A DNA stretch of 64,000 bases from Actinomyces ruminis (GCF_002154335.2 NZ_MTPX02000035.1:1-64000); one strand, 5' to 3'; shown: positions 1-8,910, numbered from the stretch's first letter. The notes: a model not told the origin generated them from the letters alone. Made by a program: numbers and translations.

Positions 1-319
1 GTGCTGGCCAGTATTGATGGGCCGCACCTGCTGCGGCCCGCAGGCCTGGCCGCCGGCTTCGCCCTGGCTACCAGCTGGGGGAGTTCGGGGCGACGTCGTT
101 CCTGGCCCGGCCCCAAGGGCCGACCCTGCCCGTAGTCGTCTACCGGCTGGTCGGCTCCCCGGGCGCCCAGAATCAGGGCATGGGGCTGGCGGCCGGGGTG
201 GTGCTGGCGGTCGGCGCGGCCGCCTCATGCTCGCCTGCGAACGCCTCCAGACCCCCGCCCGCAGCCCCGCCCCCTCACCGAAACCGGCACTCGTTACACG
301 CCGAGACCGGCACCAGTAA
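1..319 (+). CDS. ABC transporter permease, C-terminal part (broken frame)
   Basis: This is the 3' end of an inner-membrane permease of the iron/thiamine/2-aminoethylphosphonate type; the 5' part lies outside the window. Pieces of one protein appear in three successive frames: GLAAGFALA near 46-70, then GEFGATSFLARP from about 75, then LMLACERLQ from about 225. The GEFGATSF stretch matches the end of the permease EAA loop region. Each change of frame equals loss of one base (near 70 and 215), so I read it as an intact gene with sequence errors. The last frame stops at 319, inside the first array of 23-bp repeats, so the final residues are encoded by repeat sequence. It is probably the partner of the ATPase at 377. 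Confidence 0.6.
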   Translation, partial: CWPVLMGRTCCGPQAWPPASPWLPAGGVRGDVVPGPAPRADPARSRLPAGRLPGRPESGHGAGGRGGAGGRRGRLMLACERLQTPARSPAPSPKPALVTRRDRHQ

Positions 320-336
320 CGCACCGAGACCGGCAC
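277..336. repeat. Three copies of a 23-bp-period repeat (reverse orientation)
   Basis: The core ACCGAGACCGGCAC occurs at 277, 300 and 323, exactly 23 bp apart. It is the reverse complement of the array at 1511-1639, so the two arrays face each other across the ATPase gene. The copies lie over the end of the permease frame and in the gap before the ATPase start. Confidence 0.9.
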
Positions 337-376
337 TAACGACGCCACCACCAGCTCACCGCTCAGGAGAACCCAC

Positions 377-1491
377 ATGACCGCCCCCGAACCCGCCTCC
401 GCGGTCCCCGCCCCCGAACCCGCGCCTGCCCACTCGGGCCTGCGCGTGCGTGGCCTGAGCGTCGTCTACCCGGGCGCCCCGGCGTCGCCCCGCTCACCGC
501 CGTCGACGCCGTCGACCTGGAGGTCCCGCGCGGCCAGATCCTCGCCCTGCTCGGCGCTTCCGGCAGCGGCAAGTCCTCACTGCTGCGCGCCGTCGCCGGC
601 CTAGAGGACGTCGCCGCCGGCACCATCACCTGGGATGGGCACGACGTCGTCCCCGTCCCCGTGCACCGGCGCGGCTTCGGGCTCATGTTCCAGGACGGGC
701 AGCTGTTCCCCTTCCGCGACGTCGCCGGCAATATCGCCTACGGGCTGGCCGGCCTGCCGCAAGCCGAGCGCGCCCGGCGCGTGGCGGAGATGCTCGAACT
801 GGTCGGCCTGCCCGGCTACGGGGACCGGGCGGTGTCCACCCTGTCCGGCGGGCAGGCGCAGCGGGTGGTTCTCGCCCGCGCCCTCGCCCCCCGCCCCCGC
901 CTGCTGCTCCTGGACGAGCCGCTGTCCGCCCTCGACCGCGCCCTGCGCGAGCAGCTCGCCACCGAACTGCGCGCTGTCCTTCAGGTACAGGGCACTACCG
1001 CCCTGTACGTCACCCACGATCAGGACGAGGCCATGACGGTCGCCGACCGGGTCGGCGTCATGGAGGCCGGCCGGCTCCTGCGCCTGGACACCCCGGAGCG
1101 CCTGTGGGCCGACCCCGGCAGCGCACGCGTCGCCCGCTTCCTCGGCTTCGGACCTGTGCTCGACGCCGAAGCCGCCGCTCGCCTGGGCTGGGGCGGTCTG
1201 CTGGATGGACGGCCGGGGTCGCTCCTGGCCTTGGCGCCCGGGGCGCTTGCCGTCGGCGCCGGGGAGAGCGCCGACGCCGCGGCCGGGTCGGGGGCCGACG
1301 ACGCCGGGCCCGGCGTGCGAGTGCGTGTGGAGTCGGTACGCATGCGCGGCGGGGAGAGGATCGCCCAGGTGCGGCTGGCCGAGCAGGATGCTGCCATCGT
1401 GCTGCCCGACGACGGCGTCGAGCCGGTTCGCCCGGGACAGGAGGTAACCGTTTGCCTGGACCGGCGGCGCACCGCCGTGGTGCAGGAGTGA
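377..1491 (+). CDS. ABC transporter ATP-binding protein (FbpC/ThiQ/PotA type), one frame break
   Basis: This is the nucleotide-binding subunit of an importer of the iron/thiamine/polyamine class. The ATG at 377 follows AGGAGA. The Walker A motif (GASGSGKSS, about residue 60), the signature LSGGQ (about 155), Walker B (LLLLDEP, about 177) and the H-loop (VTHDQDE, about 213) are all present, followed by a C-terminal TOBE-like region of about 130 residues. The frame moves by one lost base near 483 (GCCCCGGCGTC, expected GCCCCGGGCGTC), between the N-terminal strand and Walker A. The gene probably works with the permease that ends at 319. The substrate cannot be decided from this window, because no binding protein is included. 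Confidence 0.8.
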
Positions 1492-1510
1492 GCGGGGAGC
1501 GCTGCCATAT

Positions 1511-1639
1511 CGGCCGGTCTCGGCATGTCACGAGTGCCGGTCTCGGTGCGTGACGAGTGCCGGTCTCGGTGCGTGACGAGTGCCGGTCTCGGTGCGTGAC
1601 GAGTGCCGGTCTCGGTGCGTAACGAGTGCCGGTCTCGGT
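1511..1639. repeat. Six copies of a 23-bp-period repeat (forward orientation)
   Basis: The core GTGCCGGTCTCGGT recurs at 1534, 1557, 1580, 1603 and 1626, each exactly 23 bp apart, with a diverged copy at 1511. The spacer is nearly constant (GCGTGACGA, or GCGTAACGA in one copy). The last three units are about 85 percent complementary to the array at 277-336. The stretch from 1492 to 1823 holds no other feature I can support. Confidence 0.95.
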
Positions 1640-1823
1640 GAGTGGCGCGGGTGAGGACGGTGGGTGAGAAGCTGGTCTCACAATGCTGTGGTGACTCGCG
1701 TGATCGCTATGAACGCTGCTAGCGTCACGCCCCGATGCCGACACCCGGCGTCGACGGTCGAACCGGCTCCCCGGAGCACGTCGAACGCAACCCGATCCCC
1801 GATCCCCGGAGGAACCACCTCAC

Positions 1824-1859
1824 ATGCTGGCCGCGCGAATGTGTTGTTGCTGTCGTTGA
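1824..1859 (+). CDS. Polycysteine leader peptide (MLAARMCCCCR)
   Basis: An 11-residue ORF starts at ATG 1824 behind GGAGG at 1808-1812. It ends in four consecutive Cys codons and one Arg codon (1842-1856) before TGA at 1857. An internal ATG at 1839 would give MCCCCR. It lies 72 bp upstream of the GTG start of the first permease gene of a peptide importer. Polycysteine upstream ORFs are known in mycobacteria as cysteine-responsive attenuators, where ribosome stalling on Cys codons changes downstream expression. The last Cys codons, the Arg codon and the stop fall inside a perfect hairpin (1849-1866). I infer control of the importer by charged tRNA-Cys. The ORF could be chance, but the run of Cys codons, the ribosome site and the hairpin together argue against that. 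Confidence 0.6.
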   Translation: MLAARMCCCCR

Positions 1860-1866
1860 CGACAGC
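1849..1866 (+). promoter_or_regulatory. Candidate attenuator hairpin over the polycysteine codons
   Basis: GCTGTCG (1849-1855), loop TTGA, then CGACAGC (1860-1866) form a perfect 7-bp stem. The 5' arm holds the end of the third Cys codon, the fourth Cys codon and part of the Arg codon, and the loop holds most of the stop. A ribosome stalled on the Cys codons would keep this stem open. A second perfect stem, GAGCGC/GCGCTC at 1892-1907, sits between it and the GAGGTG ribosome site (1922-1927) of the permease gene. Confidence 0.55.
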
Positions 1867-1931
1867 TTCGCACTCGTTCGCCGTCCACCCCGAGCGCCGA
1901 CGCGCTCCCCAGCCCATATGTGAGGTGCCCC

Positions 1932-2921
1932 GTGCACACGTCCACCCAGGACGCCCCTACTGTCTCCGGTTCCACGCCCGCGGAGGGCACGCCTGTCACC
2001 ACCCCGGCGCCGCTCGAGCAGACCGCCCCGTCCGCCTCGCGCTCAGTATTCAGCCGCCTGTGCTCCGACCGGGCCGCCATGATCGGTGCGGTCATCGTTG
2101 CCCTGACAACCGTCGTCGCCCTGTTTGCCCCACTGATCACGCGCGCCTTCGGCGTGGATTCCTACACCTATGACCTCGACGCACTGGACGCCTCCGGTCT
2201 ACCACTCGGCCGCTTCGGCGGTGTCAGCGCCGCCCATCCCTTCGGTGTGGAGCCGCAGACCGGTCGGGATCTGTTCGCCATCGTCGTCGAGGGCACTCGC
2301 ACCTCCTTCTCCATCGGCATGGGCGCCACCGTCCTGTCCATGGTCATAGCCATCGCCCTGGGAGTGTCCGCAGGCTACTTCGGCGGCTGGTGGGACGCGC
2401 TGGTCTCCCGCCTGACCGACATCACCCTCGGTTTCCCGCATCTGGTGTTCATGATCGCCGTGTCCGCGATTGTCCCGGCCACCGCCCCGCGCGTGCCCAT
2501 CATGATCCTCATCATCGGGATCCTGGGTTGGCCGTCGACCGCCCGCGTGCTGCGCAGCCGCGCCCTGTCCCTGCGCTCGCGCACCTACGTTGGAGCCTCC
2601 CGCGCCATGGGCGCCTCCCAGTGGCACGTGGTAACCCGGCAGATCCTGCCCGGCCTGGTGGCCACCATCATCGTGTTCACCACCCTGTCCATCCCCGGGA
2701 AGATCACCTCGGAAGCGGCCCTGTCCTTCCTCGGTATCGGGGTGAGCCCACCGACCCCCTCCTGGGGACGCACCATCGGCAGTGCCGTCACCTGGGTGAG
2801 CACCGACCCCTGGTACCTGCTGTTCCCCGGGGCGGCCCTGTTCCTTGTCACCCTCGCCTTCAACCTCTTCGGTGACGGCCTGCGTGACGCCCTCGACCCC
2901 AGGACCGGTGAGGCCCGATGA
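1932..2921 (+). CDS. Peptide/nickel-type ABC transporter permease (OppC/DppC family)
   Basis: This membrane subunit of a family-5 (di/oligopeptide, nickel) importer has about 329 residues. GTG 1932 was chosen because GAGGTG lies five bases upstream; a GTG at 1920 is also in frame but has no ribosome site. It has an N-terminal hydrophobic segment (VIVALTTVVALFAPLI), a large external segment and then five further hydrophobic helices. The cytoplasmic EAA loop (GASRAMGASQWHVVTRQILPG in outline, about residue 220) contacts the ATPase. In OppB/OppC operons this subunit usually comes second; here it is first. Its stop overlaps the next start (ATGA at 2918). Confidence 0.85.
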   Translation: MHTSTQDAPTVSGSTPAEGTPVTTPAPLEQTAPSASRSVFSRLCSDRAAMIGAVIVALTTVVALFAPLITRAFGVDSYTYDLDALDASGLPLGRFGGVSAAHPFGVEPQTGRDLFAIVVEGTRTSFSIGMGATVLSMVIAIALGVSAGYFGGWWDALVSRLTDITLGFPHLVFMIAVSAIVPATAPRVPIMILIIGILGWPSTARVLRSRALSLRSRTYVGASRAMGASQWHVVTRQILPGLVATIIVFTTLSIPGKITSEAALSFLGIGVSPPTPSWGRTIGSAVTWVSTDPWYLLFPGAALFLVTLAFNLFGDGLRDALDPRTGEAR

Positions 2922-3903
2922 ACCGTCTGCGTTTCCTTGCTTCCCGAACCGGCCAGACGCTGCTGGTGCTGGTGGTGATCGCCTTCATCACCTTCGCGGT
3001 CTTCTCGCTGTGGCCGTCCGACCCCGCCGCCCTGGCCTGCGGCAAACCCTGCACGCCGGAGAACCTCGCGCGCGCCCGCGAGTTCATGGGATACGACCAG
3101 CCTGGTACACGCAGTTCTGGAACTACCTGACCGGCATCGTCACCGGCCGCACGTTTGGCGCCGGCGCCGCCGCCATCACCTGCGCCGCCCCCTGCCTGGG
3201 CTACTCCTTCCGCCTGTCGACGCCGGTGACCGAGCTGATCGCCTCGCGGCTGCCGGTCACCGCCTCCATCGCGATCGGCGCGGCAGTGCTCTGGCTGGTC
3301 ATCGGCGTGACCGCGGGCGTCATCTCTGCGCTGCGGCGCGGCAGTCGGCTGGACCGCACCATCATGGCCGGAACCGTCCTGGGTGTATCGGCACCCTCCT
3401 ACCTGCTCGGCCTGCTGGGCATTCTCCTGTTCGGTTTCACGCTGGACATGGTGCCCGTATCCGGCTACGTGCCCCTGAGCGAGAGCCCGCTCGACTGGGC
3501 CTGGCACCTGCTCTTGCCCTGGTGCGTGCTGGCCCTGATCTCCGCCGCCGTCTACGCGCGCATGGTGCGGGGGGAGATGCTGGAGAACCTCGGCGAGGGC
3601 TACGTGCGCACGGCCCGCGCCGTGGGCCTGCCCGAGCGGCGCGTCATCGGCCGCCACGTCATGCACAACGTGTCTTTGCCGGTGGTCACCTACTTCGCCC
3701 TCGACCTGGGCGGCATGCTCGGCGGCGCCGTCATCACCGAGCGGGTCTTCTCCATGCAGGGGCTCGGCGCCCTGCTCATGGACGCGGTCAGCTCCACCGA
3801 CCTGCCCGTGATCATGGGGGTCACGCTCGTGGCTGCCGCCTTCGTGATCGTGGCGAACCTCCTGGTTGACGCCTTCGCCGCCGTCATCGACCCGCGGGTC
3901 TGA
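2918..3903 (+). CDS. Peptide/nickel-type ABC transporter permease (OppB/DppB family), one frame break
   Basis: This second membrane subunit of the importer starts at ATG 2918, overlapping the previous stop by four bases. The N-terminal part (RFLASRTGQTLLVLVVIAF) is the usual first helix of DppB proteins. The frame then shifts near 3103, where CAGCCTGGTAC should read CAGCCCTGGTAC. After that the rest of the family sequence follows, with five helices and the EAA loop around 3600-3665 (RTARAVGLPERRVIGRH). One lost C explains the break, so I treat the gene as intact. Confidence 0.85.
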
Positions 3904-3958
3904 ACCCGCCCGTTACCTCACTCGACCTGTGCCCGATTTCCACCCGAAAGGAACCACC

Positions 3959-5674
3959 ATGTTCGCACGCCCGACGACGCCTCCCGCCTCCGTCCGCAGC
4001 AACACCTCGCAGCCGGGCCCCCACGCTCTTTCCCGCCGCAGCCTGCTGATCGGCGCGGGCGCCAGCGGCCTCGCCCTGGCGCTGGCCGCCTGCGGCGCCA
4101 ACTCCCGCTCCGCGACCACCGCGACCGCCGCTACGGCCAGCGCCGGCGGCACCCTGTACGTGCTCAGCACCGACACCGACATCAACTGGGACCCCGCCAA
4201 GAGCCAGTCCCTGGCCATCACCTCCCTGGGCCTGGTGCACCGTCGTCTGACCACCTGGGACATCACCGCCGACGGCGTCCCCGCCGTCGTCCCGGACCTG
4301 GCCACCGACACCGGCACGATCTCCGAGGACGGCCTGACCTGGACCTACACCCTCAAGGAGGACATCACCTTCGAGGACGGCACCCCGATTACCTCCACCC
4401 ATATCAAGTACGGCCTCGAGCGTTCCTTCGCCTCCGCCCTGTCCGGCGGGCTCGGCTACCACAAGACCCTGCTGGCCGACGCTGCGGACTACACCGGCCC
4501 CTACGACGGCGAGCACCTGGACTCCATCGAGACCCCCGATGAGCGCACCATCATCTTCCACCTGGACCACCCCTACGGCGACTGGCCCTGGATCGTCTCG
4601 CTGCCGGCCTTCGCCCCCGTCCCCGAGGACCGCGACGACCCGGCCACCTACGCCCAGGCGCCTGTAGCCTCCGGCCCCTACCGGGTGGAGGCCTACCAGC
4701 AGGGCAACTCCGTGACCCTGGCCCGCAACGAGAGCTGGTCGGCCACCACCGACGAGGTGCGCACCGCCCTGCCGGAGCGGATCGTCTTCTCCCTGGGGCA
4801 GGATGAGGACACCGTCAGCCAGCGGCTGATCGCCGATTCCGGCGACGACCAGTACGCCTTCTCCGCCCAGCTCCTGACCGCCTCCAAGCTCGCCCAGGTC
4901 AGCGCAAACCCCGACGCATCCGCTCGCCTGGCGACCTCCGACCCCGGCCCGCTGCTGTACCTGGCAATCAACACCGAGCGAATCACCGACCCGGATGTCC
5001 GCAAGGCCATCGCCTACGCCGTCGACAAGACCGCGGTGCAGCGCGCCCTGGGCGGGGAGCTCGGCGCCGGCATCGCCACCACGTACATCACCCCGGGCAT
5101 CCCCGGCCAGGAGGACTACGACCTCTACTCCACGGACCTGGAGCAGGCCAAGGCCCTACTGGAGGGCAAAGACGTGCCCGAGCTGGTCCTGCTGTCCCAG
5201 AACAACGAGGCCCGCCTGGCGATCTCCGAGGCCGTGCAGCAGTCGCTGACCGAACTGGGGCTGAAGGTCACCATCGATCCGCAGTCCTCCGACGCCTACA
5301 CCGAGCGCGCCACCCAGGGCGACGGCTCCACCTACGACCTGACCGTGGTCTCCTGGAATCCCGACTACCCCTCAGCTAATGCCAACATCCAGCCCCTGTA
5401 CGCCTCCTCCGAGATCGGTCAGGGCGGCTACAACATCTCCCGCTACTCCAACGCCGAGGTGGACCAGCTGATTACCGAGGCTTCCCAGGAGAGCGACCCG
5501 GAGGCGGCGGCCACCAAGTGGGCAGCCCTGGACCGGCGCATCGCCGAGGACGTCCCCGCCGTGCCGCTGGTCAACCGCCGCAACTCCTTCCTGCCCGGCT
5601 CGAAGGTCACGGGGTTCTTCGTGGCGCCCTTCCCGGCCTACCCCAACTACCTGGTGCTCGGGGTGAGCCAGTAG
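3959..5674 (+). CDS. Family 5 extracellular solute-binding lipoprotein (peptide importer)
   Basis: This is the substrate receptor of the importer, 571 residues, starting at ATG 3959 behind GAAAGGA. Residues about 26-45 carry a twin-arginine-like signal (SRRSLLIGAG, a hydrophobic stretch, then the lipobox LAAC), so it should be lipid-anchored on the outer face of the membrane. The body has the SBP_bac_5 layout (GLTWTYTLKEDITFEDGTP near residue 125, YAVDKTAVQRAL near 355). The family binds di- and oligopeptides, nickel or related ligands; the sequence alone does not decide. The polycysteine leader upstream suggests a sulfur-containing ligand such as cystine peptides, which is inference. Confidence 0.85.
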   Translation: MFARPTTPPASVRSNTSQPGPHALSRRSLLIGAGASGLALALAACGANSRSATTATAATASAGGTLYVLSTDTDINWDPAKSQSLAITSLGLVHRRLTTWDITADGVPAVVPDLATDTGTISEDGLTWTYTLKEDITFEDGTPITSTHIKYGLERSFASALSGGLGYHKTLLADAADYTGPYDGEHLDSIETPDERTIIFHLDHPYGDWPWIVSLPAFAPVPEDRDDPATYAQAPVASGPYRVEAYQQGNSVTLARNESWSATTDEVRTALPERIVFSLGQDEDTVSQRLIADSGDDQYAFSAQLLTASKLAQVSANPDASARLATSDPGPLLYLAINTERITDPDVRKAIAYAVDKTAVQRALGGELGAGIATTYITPGIPGQEDYDLYSTDLEQAKALLEGKDVPELVLLSQNNEARLAISEAVQQSLTELGLKVTIDPQSSDAYTERATQGDGSTYDLTVVSWNPDYPSANANIQPLYASSEIGQGGYNISRYSNAEVDQLITEASQESDPEAAATKWAALDRRIAEDVPAVPLVNRRNSFLPGSKVTGFFVAPFPAYPNYLVLGVSQ

Positions 5675-7425
5675 TGCGCAGCCGGGAGCAGGAGCCGCGC
5701 GGGGAGCAGGAGACCGAGGCCGGCCAGACGGCGCAGACGCCCGCGCTTTCGCTGCGCGGCCTGGGCGTCTCCTTCGCCGGCACGGTGGAGCACGCCAGCG
5801 CGGACGTCGACCTGGATCTTGTGCCCGGCCGGGTGCTCGCCCTGGTCGGGGAGTCCGGCTCGGGCAAGTCCGTGACGGCGATGGGCGCGCTCGGCCTGCT
5901 GCCGGCCGCCGCCGTCGTCACCGGCTCCGCCATCGTGGCCGACCGGCGGCCGGGAGCGCCCGATGCCCCGGGAACGCAATTGGTGGGTGCGCCTCGGCAG
6001 GTGCTCGACGACGTGCGCGGGCGCCTGGTGGGGACCATCTTCCAGGAGCCGACGACGGCGCTGGACCCGCTAGAGACCATTGCCGCCCAGATCGGTGAGG
6101 CGATTCGCGCGCACGCCACCGGCCGCCCGCACCGTCGCCGAGTGCACGCCCGCGTGCTGGAGCTGCTCGGGCGCGTGGGCCTGGGGGAGGGTGAGCAGGT
6201 TGAGCGGGTTGCCCGCTCCTACCCGCACCAGCTGTCCGGCGGGCAGCTCCAGCGGGCCTGCATCGCCCTCGCCATGGCCGCCGACCCGCCGGTGCTCATC
6301 GCCGACGAGCCCACTACGGCCCTGGACGTGACCGTGCAGGCCGGCATCCTGGACCTGCTGCGAGAACTGACGGACTCCGGCGTCGCCGTCCTGCTGATCA
6401 CCCACGACATGGGCGTGGTGGCGGACGTGGCCGACGACGTCGCCGTCATGCGGCAGGGGCGAATCGTGGAGCGCGGCAGCACCCGTGAGTTGTTTGCCCA
6501 CCCGCACCATCCCTACACCCGCGCCCTCCTCAACGCGGTGCCGCGGCTGGACTCCTTGCGCACCGAGGCCGCCCCGGTCGTGGTGGAGGAGCCCAGTTCC
6601 GGTGGGCGGGAGACGGAGAACGTCGTCGAGATTCAGGGCCTGGATGTGGTCTACCGCAGTCGCCGACATCGGGTGCACGCCGTCCGCGATGTCTCCCTGC
6701 GCATCGGCGCCGGTGAGGTGCTCGGGCTGGTGGGCGAGTCCGGTTCCGGCAAATCCACCATCGCCGGCACGCTGACCGGGCTGGTGCCAATCACGGCCGG
6801 TTCGGTGCGCGTGTGCGGCGTGGAGGTGGCCGGCGCCGGGCGCCGCGCCCTACTGCCCGCGCGTCGCGCCACCGGCGTCGTCTATCAGAATCCCGCCTCC
6901 TCCCTGAACCCGAGGCGCACGGCGGGCTCGGCCATCGCCGAGCCGATGGTGGTGCACGGCGGCTACGACTCCGGTGCCCGGCGGGCGCGGGTACGTGAAC
7001 TGCTTGAGGCCGTGCGCCTGCCGGCCGATCTGGCCGACCGCTACCCGCACGAGATGAGCGGCGGGCAACGCCAGCGCGTCGCCATCGCCCGCGCCCTGGC
7101 GCTCGAACCGCGCCTGGTGATCGCCGACGAGCCGACCAGTGCCCTGGACGTGTCGGTGCAGGCGGTGGTGCTGGAGCTACTGCGCGAGCTGCAGTCCGAG
7201 CTGGGCTTTGCCTGCCTGTTCGTCTCCCACGACCTGGCTGTGGTCGACTCTCTGGCCACCCGAACCGTGGTGTTGTCGCAGGGGCGGGTCGTCGAACAGG
7301 GCACGACGGCACAGGTGCTCGCCCACCCGCGGCAGGAGTACACGCGCCGCCTGGTTGCGGCGGTACCCGTCCCCGACCCGGATGCACAGGCCCGCCGCCG
7401 CGCCGCCCGTCTGCAGGCCGCTTGA
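5674..7425 (+). CDS. Double ABC ATPase of a peptide importer (DppD-DppF fusion)
   Basis: One 583-residue protein carries both nucleotide-binding domains of the importer. Each half has a Walker A GESGSGKS (about residues 59 and 354), a signature (LSGGQ in half one, MSGGQ in half two), Walker B (VLIADEPTTALD and LVIADEPTSALD) and an H-loop. Each half is followed by the oligopeptide-transporter C-terminal extension (HPYTRALLNAVP, EYTRRLVAAVP). The GTG start at 5674 overlaps the TAG stop of the binding-protein gene, showing tight coupling. Fusion of the D and F subunits is common in Actinobacteria. Confidence 0.9.
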   Translation: MRSREQEPRGEQETEAGQTAQTPALSLRGLGVSFAGTVEHASADVDLDLVPGRVLALVGESGSGKSVTAMGALGLLPAAAVVTGSAIVADRRPGAPDAPGTQLVGAPRQVLDDVRGRLVGTIFQEPTTALDPLETIAAQIGEAIRAHATGRPHRRRVHARVLELLGRVGLGEGEQVERVARSYPHQLSGGQLQRACIALAMAADPPVLIADEPTTALDVTVQAGILDLLRELTDSGVAVLLITHDMGVVADVADDVAVMRQGRIVERGSTRELFAHPHHPYTRALLNAVPRLDSLRTEAAPVVVEEPSSGGRETENVVEIQGLDVVYRSRRHRVHAVRDVSLRIGAGEVLGLVGESGSGKSTIAGTLTGLVPITAGSVRVCGVEVAGAGRRALLPARRATGVVYQNPASSLNPRRTAGSAIAEPMVVHGGYDSGARRARVRELLEAVRLPADLADRYPHEMSGGQRQRVAIARALALEPRLVIADEPTSALDVSVQAVVLELLRELQSELGFACLFVSHDLAVVDSLATRTVVLSQGRVVEQGTTAQVLAHPRQEYTRRLVAAVPVPDPDAQARRRAARLQAA

Positions 7426-7637
7426 GCGGACGGTGACGCCGGGGCGGGGCGCGGCGTGGACCACTCGATCCGGCTGCACTCGCCGAGGTCGGTTGAAACG
7501 GCTCACCCTGGCTCAACAGTGCGGTAATCTCACAATGTGGGTTCGCCTCCGGTGAAGGGGCTGACGGGAGGCGGGCACAGGGGTCACCATTGGGTTGAGC
7601 CCATATGACGTTCGTTTCCATGCTCCGGGAGGCACCC

Positions 7638-8504
7638 ATGGCCCTTGCCCACTCGCACCGCTTCACTGAAGGTGATCTGCCAGTAGAGGCCGGCCGTTAC
7701 CGCCTGGTCGCCTCCGGCTCCTGCCCTTGGAGCCGCCGCGTCCTCATCGCCCGCCGGCTGCTGGGCCTCACGGAGGCGCTCCCCGTCTCCTGGAGCTACG
7801 GTCGCGGCGCCGACGGCTTCTGGGAACTGACCGGCCCCGACGGCGAACCCGGCCCCGACCCGGCCCTGAATGGCGCCACCTCGATCGCCGAGGTCTACGC
7901 GGGCACCCCCGGCTACACCCCGCCGCCCACGGTCCCGGCGCTGGTGGACACCACCACCGGGCACGTCGTCGTCGACGACTCAGGGGACCTGCTCTTCGAC
8001 CTGGCCACCGCATGGAAGCCCCTGCACCGCGCCGGCGCCCCCGACCTGTACCCCCTGGATCGGCGCAACTCCACCGACGCCTGGGACAAGTGGATCGGCG
8101 AGCACATCAACCGGGCGCACGCCACCGCCACCCACTCCAAGAACACCGAGGAGGCCACGGCGTCCGCCAACGGTGTACTGGTGGCCTTCGACGTCGTCGA
8201 CACGCTGCTGGCCCGCGCCACCAAGATGGAGGCCTCCCGTGAGGCGGCCCTGACCGTGCAGGACGTGCCGCCGCTGTCCGCCGTGGTCTCCGTGGAGCAG
8301 TTCCTGTGCGGCGCCGCCCCCACCGGCAGCGACATCCGTCTGTTCACCACCGTGCAGGCCTACGAGTACGGCGGGCGCGCCTACTACCCCGGCGGCGAGG
8401 CGCCGTCAATCGCCTTCTGGCCGGCGCTCGCCCGCTGGTTCCGGGCACTGGAGGGGCGCGCCGGCTGGGTCGGCACCGAGGAGCGCAGCGCGCTCGGGCT
8501 GTAA
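7638..8504 (+). CDS. Glutathionyl-hydroquinone reductase-like protein (Xi-class GST/ECM4 family)
   Basis: A 288-residue cytosolic enzyme of the Xi-class glutathione transferase family, which reduces glutathionyl- or other thiol-conjugated hydroquinones. The thioredoxin-like N-terminal half holds the catalytic SGSCPWSRR (about residues 26-34; Cys-Pro-Trp is diagnostic), and the all-helical GST C-terminal half follows. ATG 7638 was chosen over 7605 because GGGAGG ends five bases before it. Actinobacteria usually make mycothiol rather than glutathione, so the real thiol partner is open. It follows the putative cysteine-linked importer by about 210 bp, which may or may not be meaningful. Confidence 0.8.
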   Translation: MALAHSHRFTEGDLPVEAGRYRLVASGSCPWSRRVLIARRLLGLTEALPVSWSYGRGADGFWELTGPDGEPGPDPALNGATSIAEVYAGTPGYTPPPTVPALVDTTTGHVVVDDSGDLLFDLATAWKPLHRAGAPDLYPLDRRNSTDAWDKWIGEHINRAHATATHSKNTEEATASANGVLVAFDVVDTLLARATKMEASREAALTVQDVPPLSAVVSVEQFLCGAAPTGSDIRLFTTVQAYEYGGRAYYPGGEAPSIAFWPALARWFRALEGRAGWVGTEERSALGL

Positions 8505-8509
8505 GGCGG

Positions 8510-8543
8510 TGGCCCGTCCGCGCTATTGGCGGCGGGCGGGCCA
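8510..8543 (+). terminator. Hairpin terminator after the GST-like gene
   Basis: TGGCCCGTCCGC (8510-8521) pairs with GCGGGCGGGCCA (8532-8543) with one G-U pair and a ten-base loop, five bases after the stop codon. There is no long T run. Confidence 0.6.
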
Positions 8544-8611
8544 TTCGCAATCAGATGCGTAACCATCGCCGCGAATGGTGGACGGCGCTGAGACATCACG
8601 CCGCCGACCAC

Positions 8612-8634
8612 CCGACGACGGGTCGTCGGTTTTT
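8612..8634 (+). terminator. Rho-independent terminator with T run
   Basis: CCGACGA, loop CGGG, TCGTCGG, then five T (8630-8634) form a textbook intrinsic terminator on the plus strand. It isolates the following low-GC cluster from readthrough. Confidence 0.75.
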
Positions 8635-8750
8635 GCCGTTGCGCGGGTGCCGATGGGCAGACCTGCCCATTTGATGGGTGCACTCGGCCACGTAGTCTCC
8701 TAGACATACATAAGCCCGTATGTATCCGACACTAGGAGAGAACGTGAAAC

Positions 8751-8906
8751 ATGTTCCCGATCGACGTCCTTGCCCGAACGCGCACGCTCGAAATCGGGGC
8801 GCCGCCGGAATCAGCGCGCGCATTCGCGAATACACTCGAGGCGGCCACGACGGTCCGGACTCTCGAACCGATGGACGCGTCTGCCCGCGCGGGAAACAGG
8901 AGCTAG
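8751..8906 (+). CDS. Small protein, 51 aa, first gene of a secretion-substrate-like cluster
   Basis: ATG 8751 to TAG 8906 encodes MFPIDVLARTRTLEIGAPP and so on, with G or C at roughly three quarters of third positions, so the frame looks coding. A competing frame beginning at GTG 8744 has a better-spaced ribosome site (AGGAGAG) but a composition more like a shadow. I do not recognise the protein. It lies five bases before the next gene and is probably co-translated with it. The promoter region contains an imperfect inverted repeat, ATACAT and ATGTAT, near 8707-8725. Confidence 0.45.
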   Translation: MFPIDVLARTRTLEIGAPPESARAFANTLEAATTVRTLEPMDASARAGNRS

Positions 8907-8910
8907 TCTG

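Noticed and set aside
277-1639. CRISPR array
   Set aside because: The 23-, 19- and 20-bp periods are shorter than any CRISPR repeat-spacer unit, the spacers are not unique, the arrays invert in the middle, and no cas genes are present.
7425-7637. tRNA or other RNA gene in the gap before the GST-like gene
   Set aside because: No cloverleaf or known RNA motif was visible; only a GCCGAGGTC-type repeat unit is seen.
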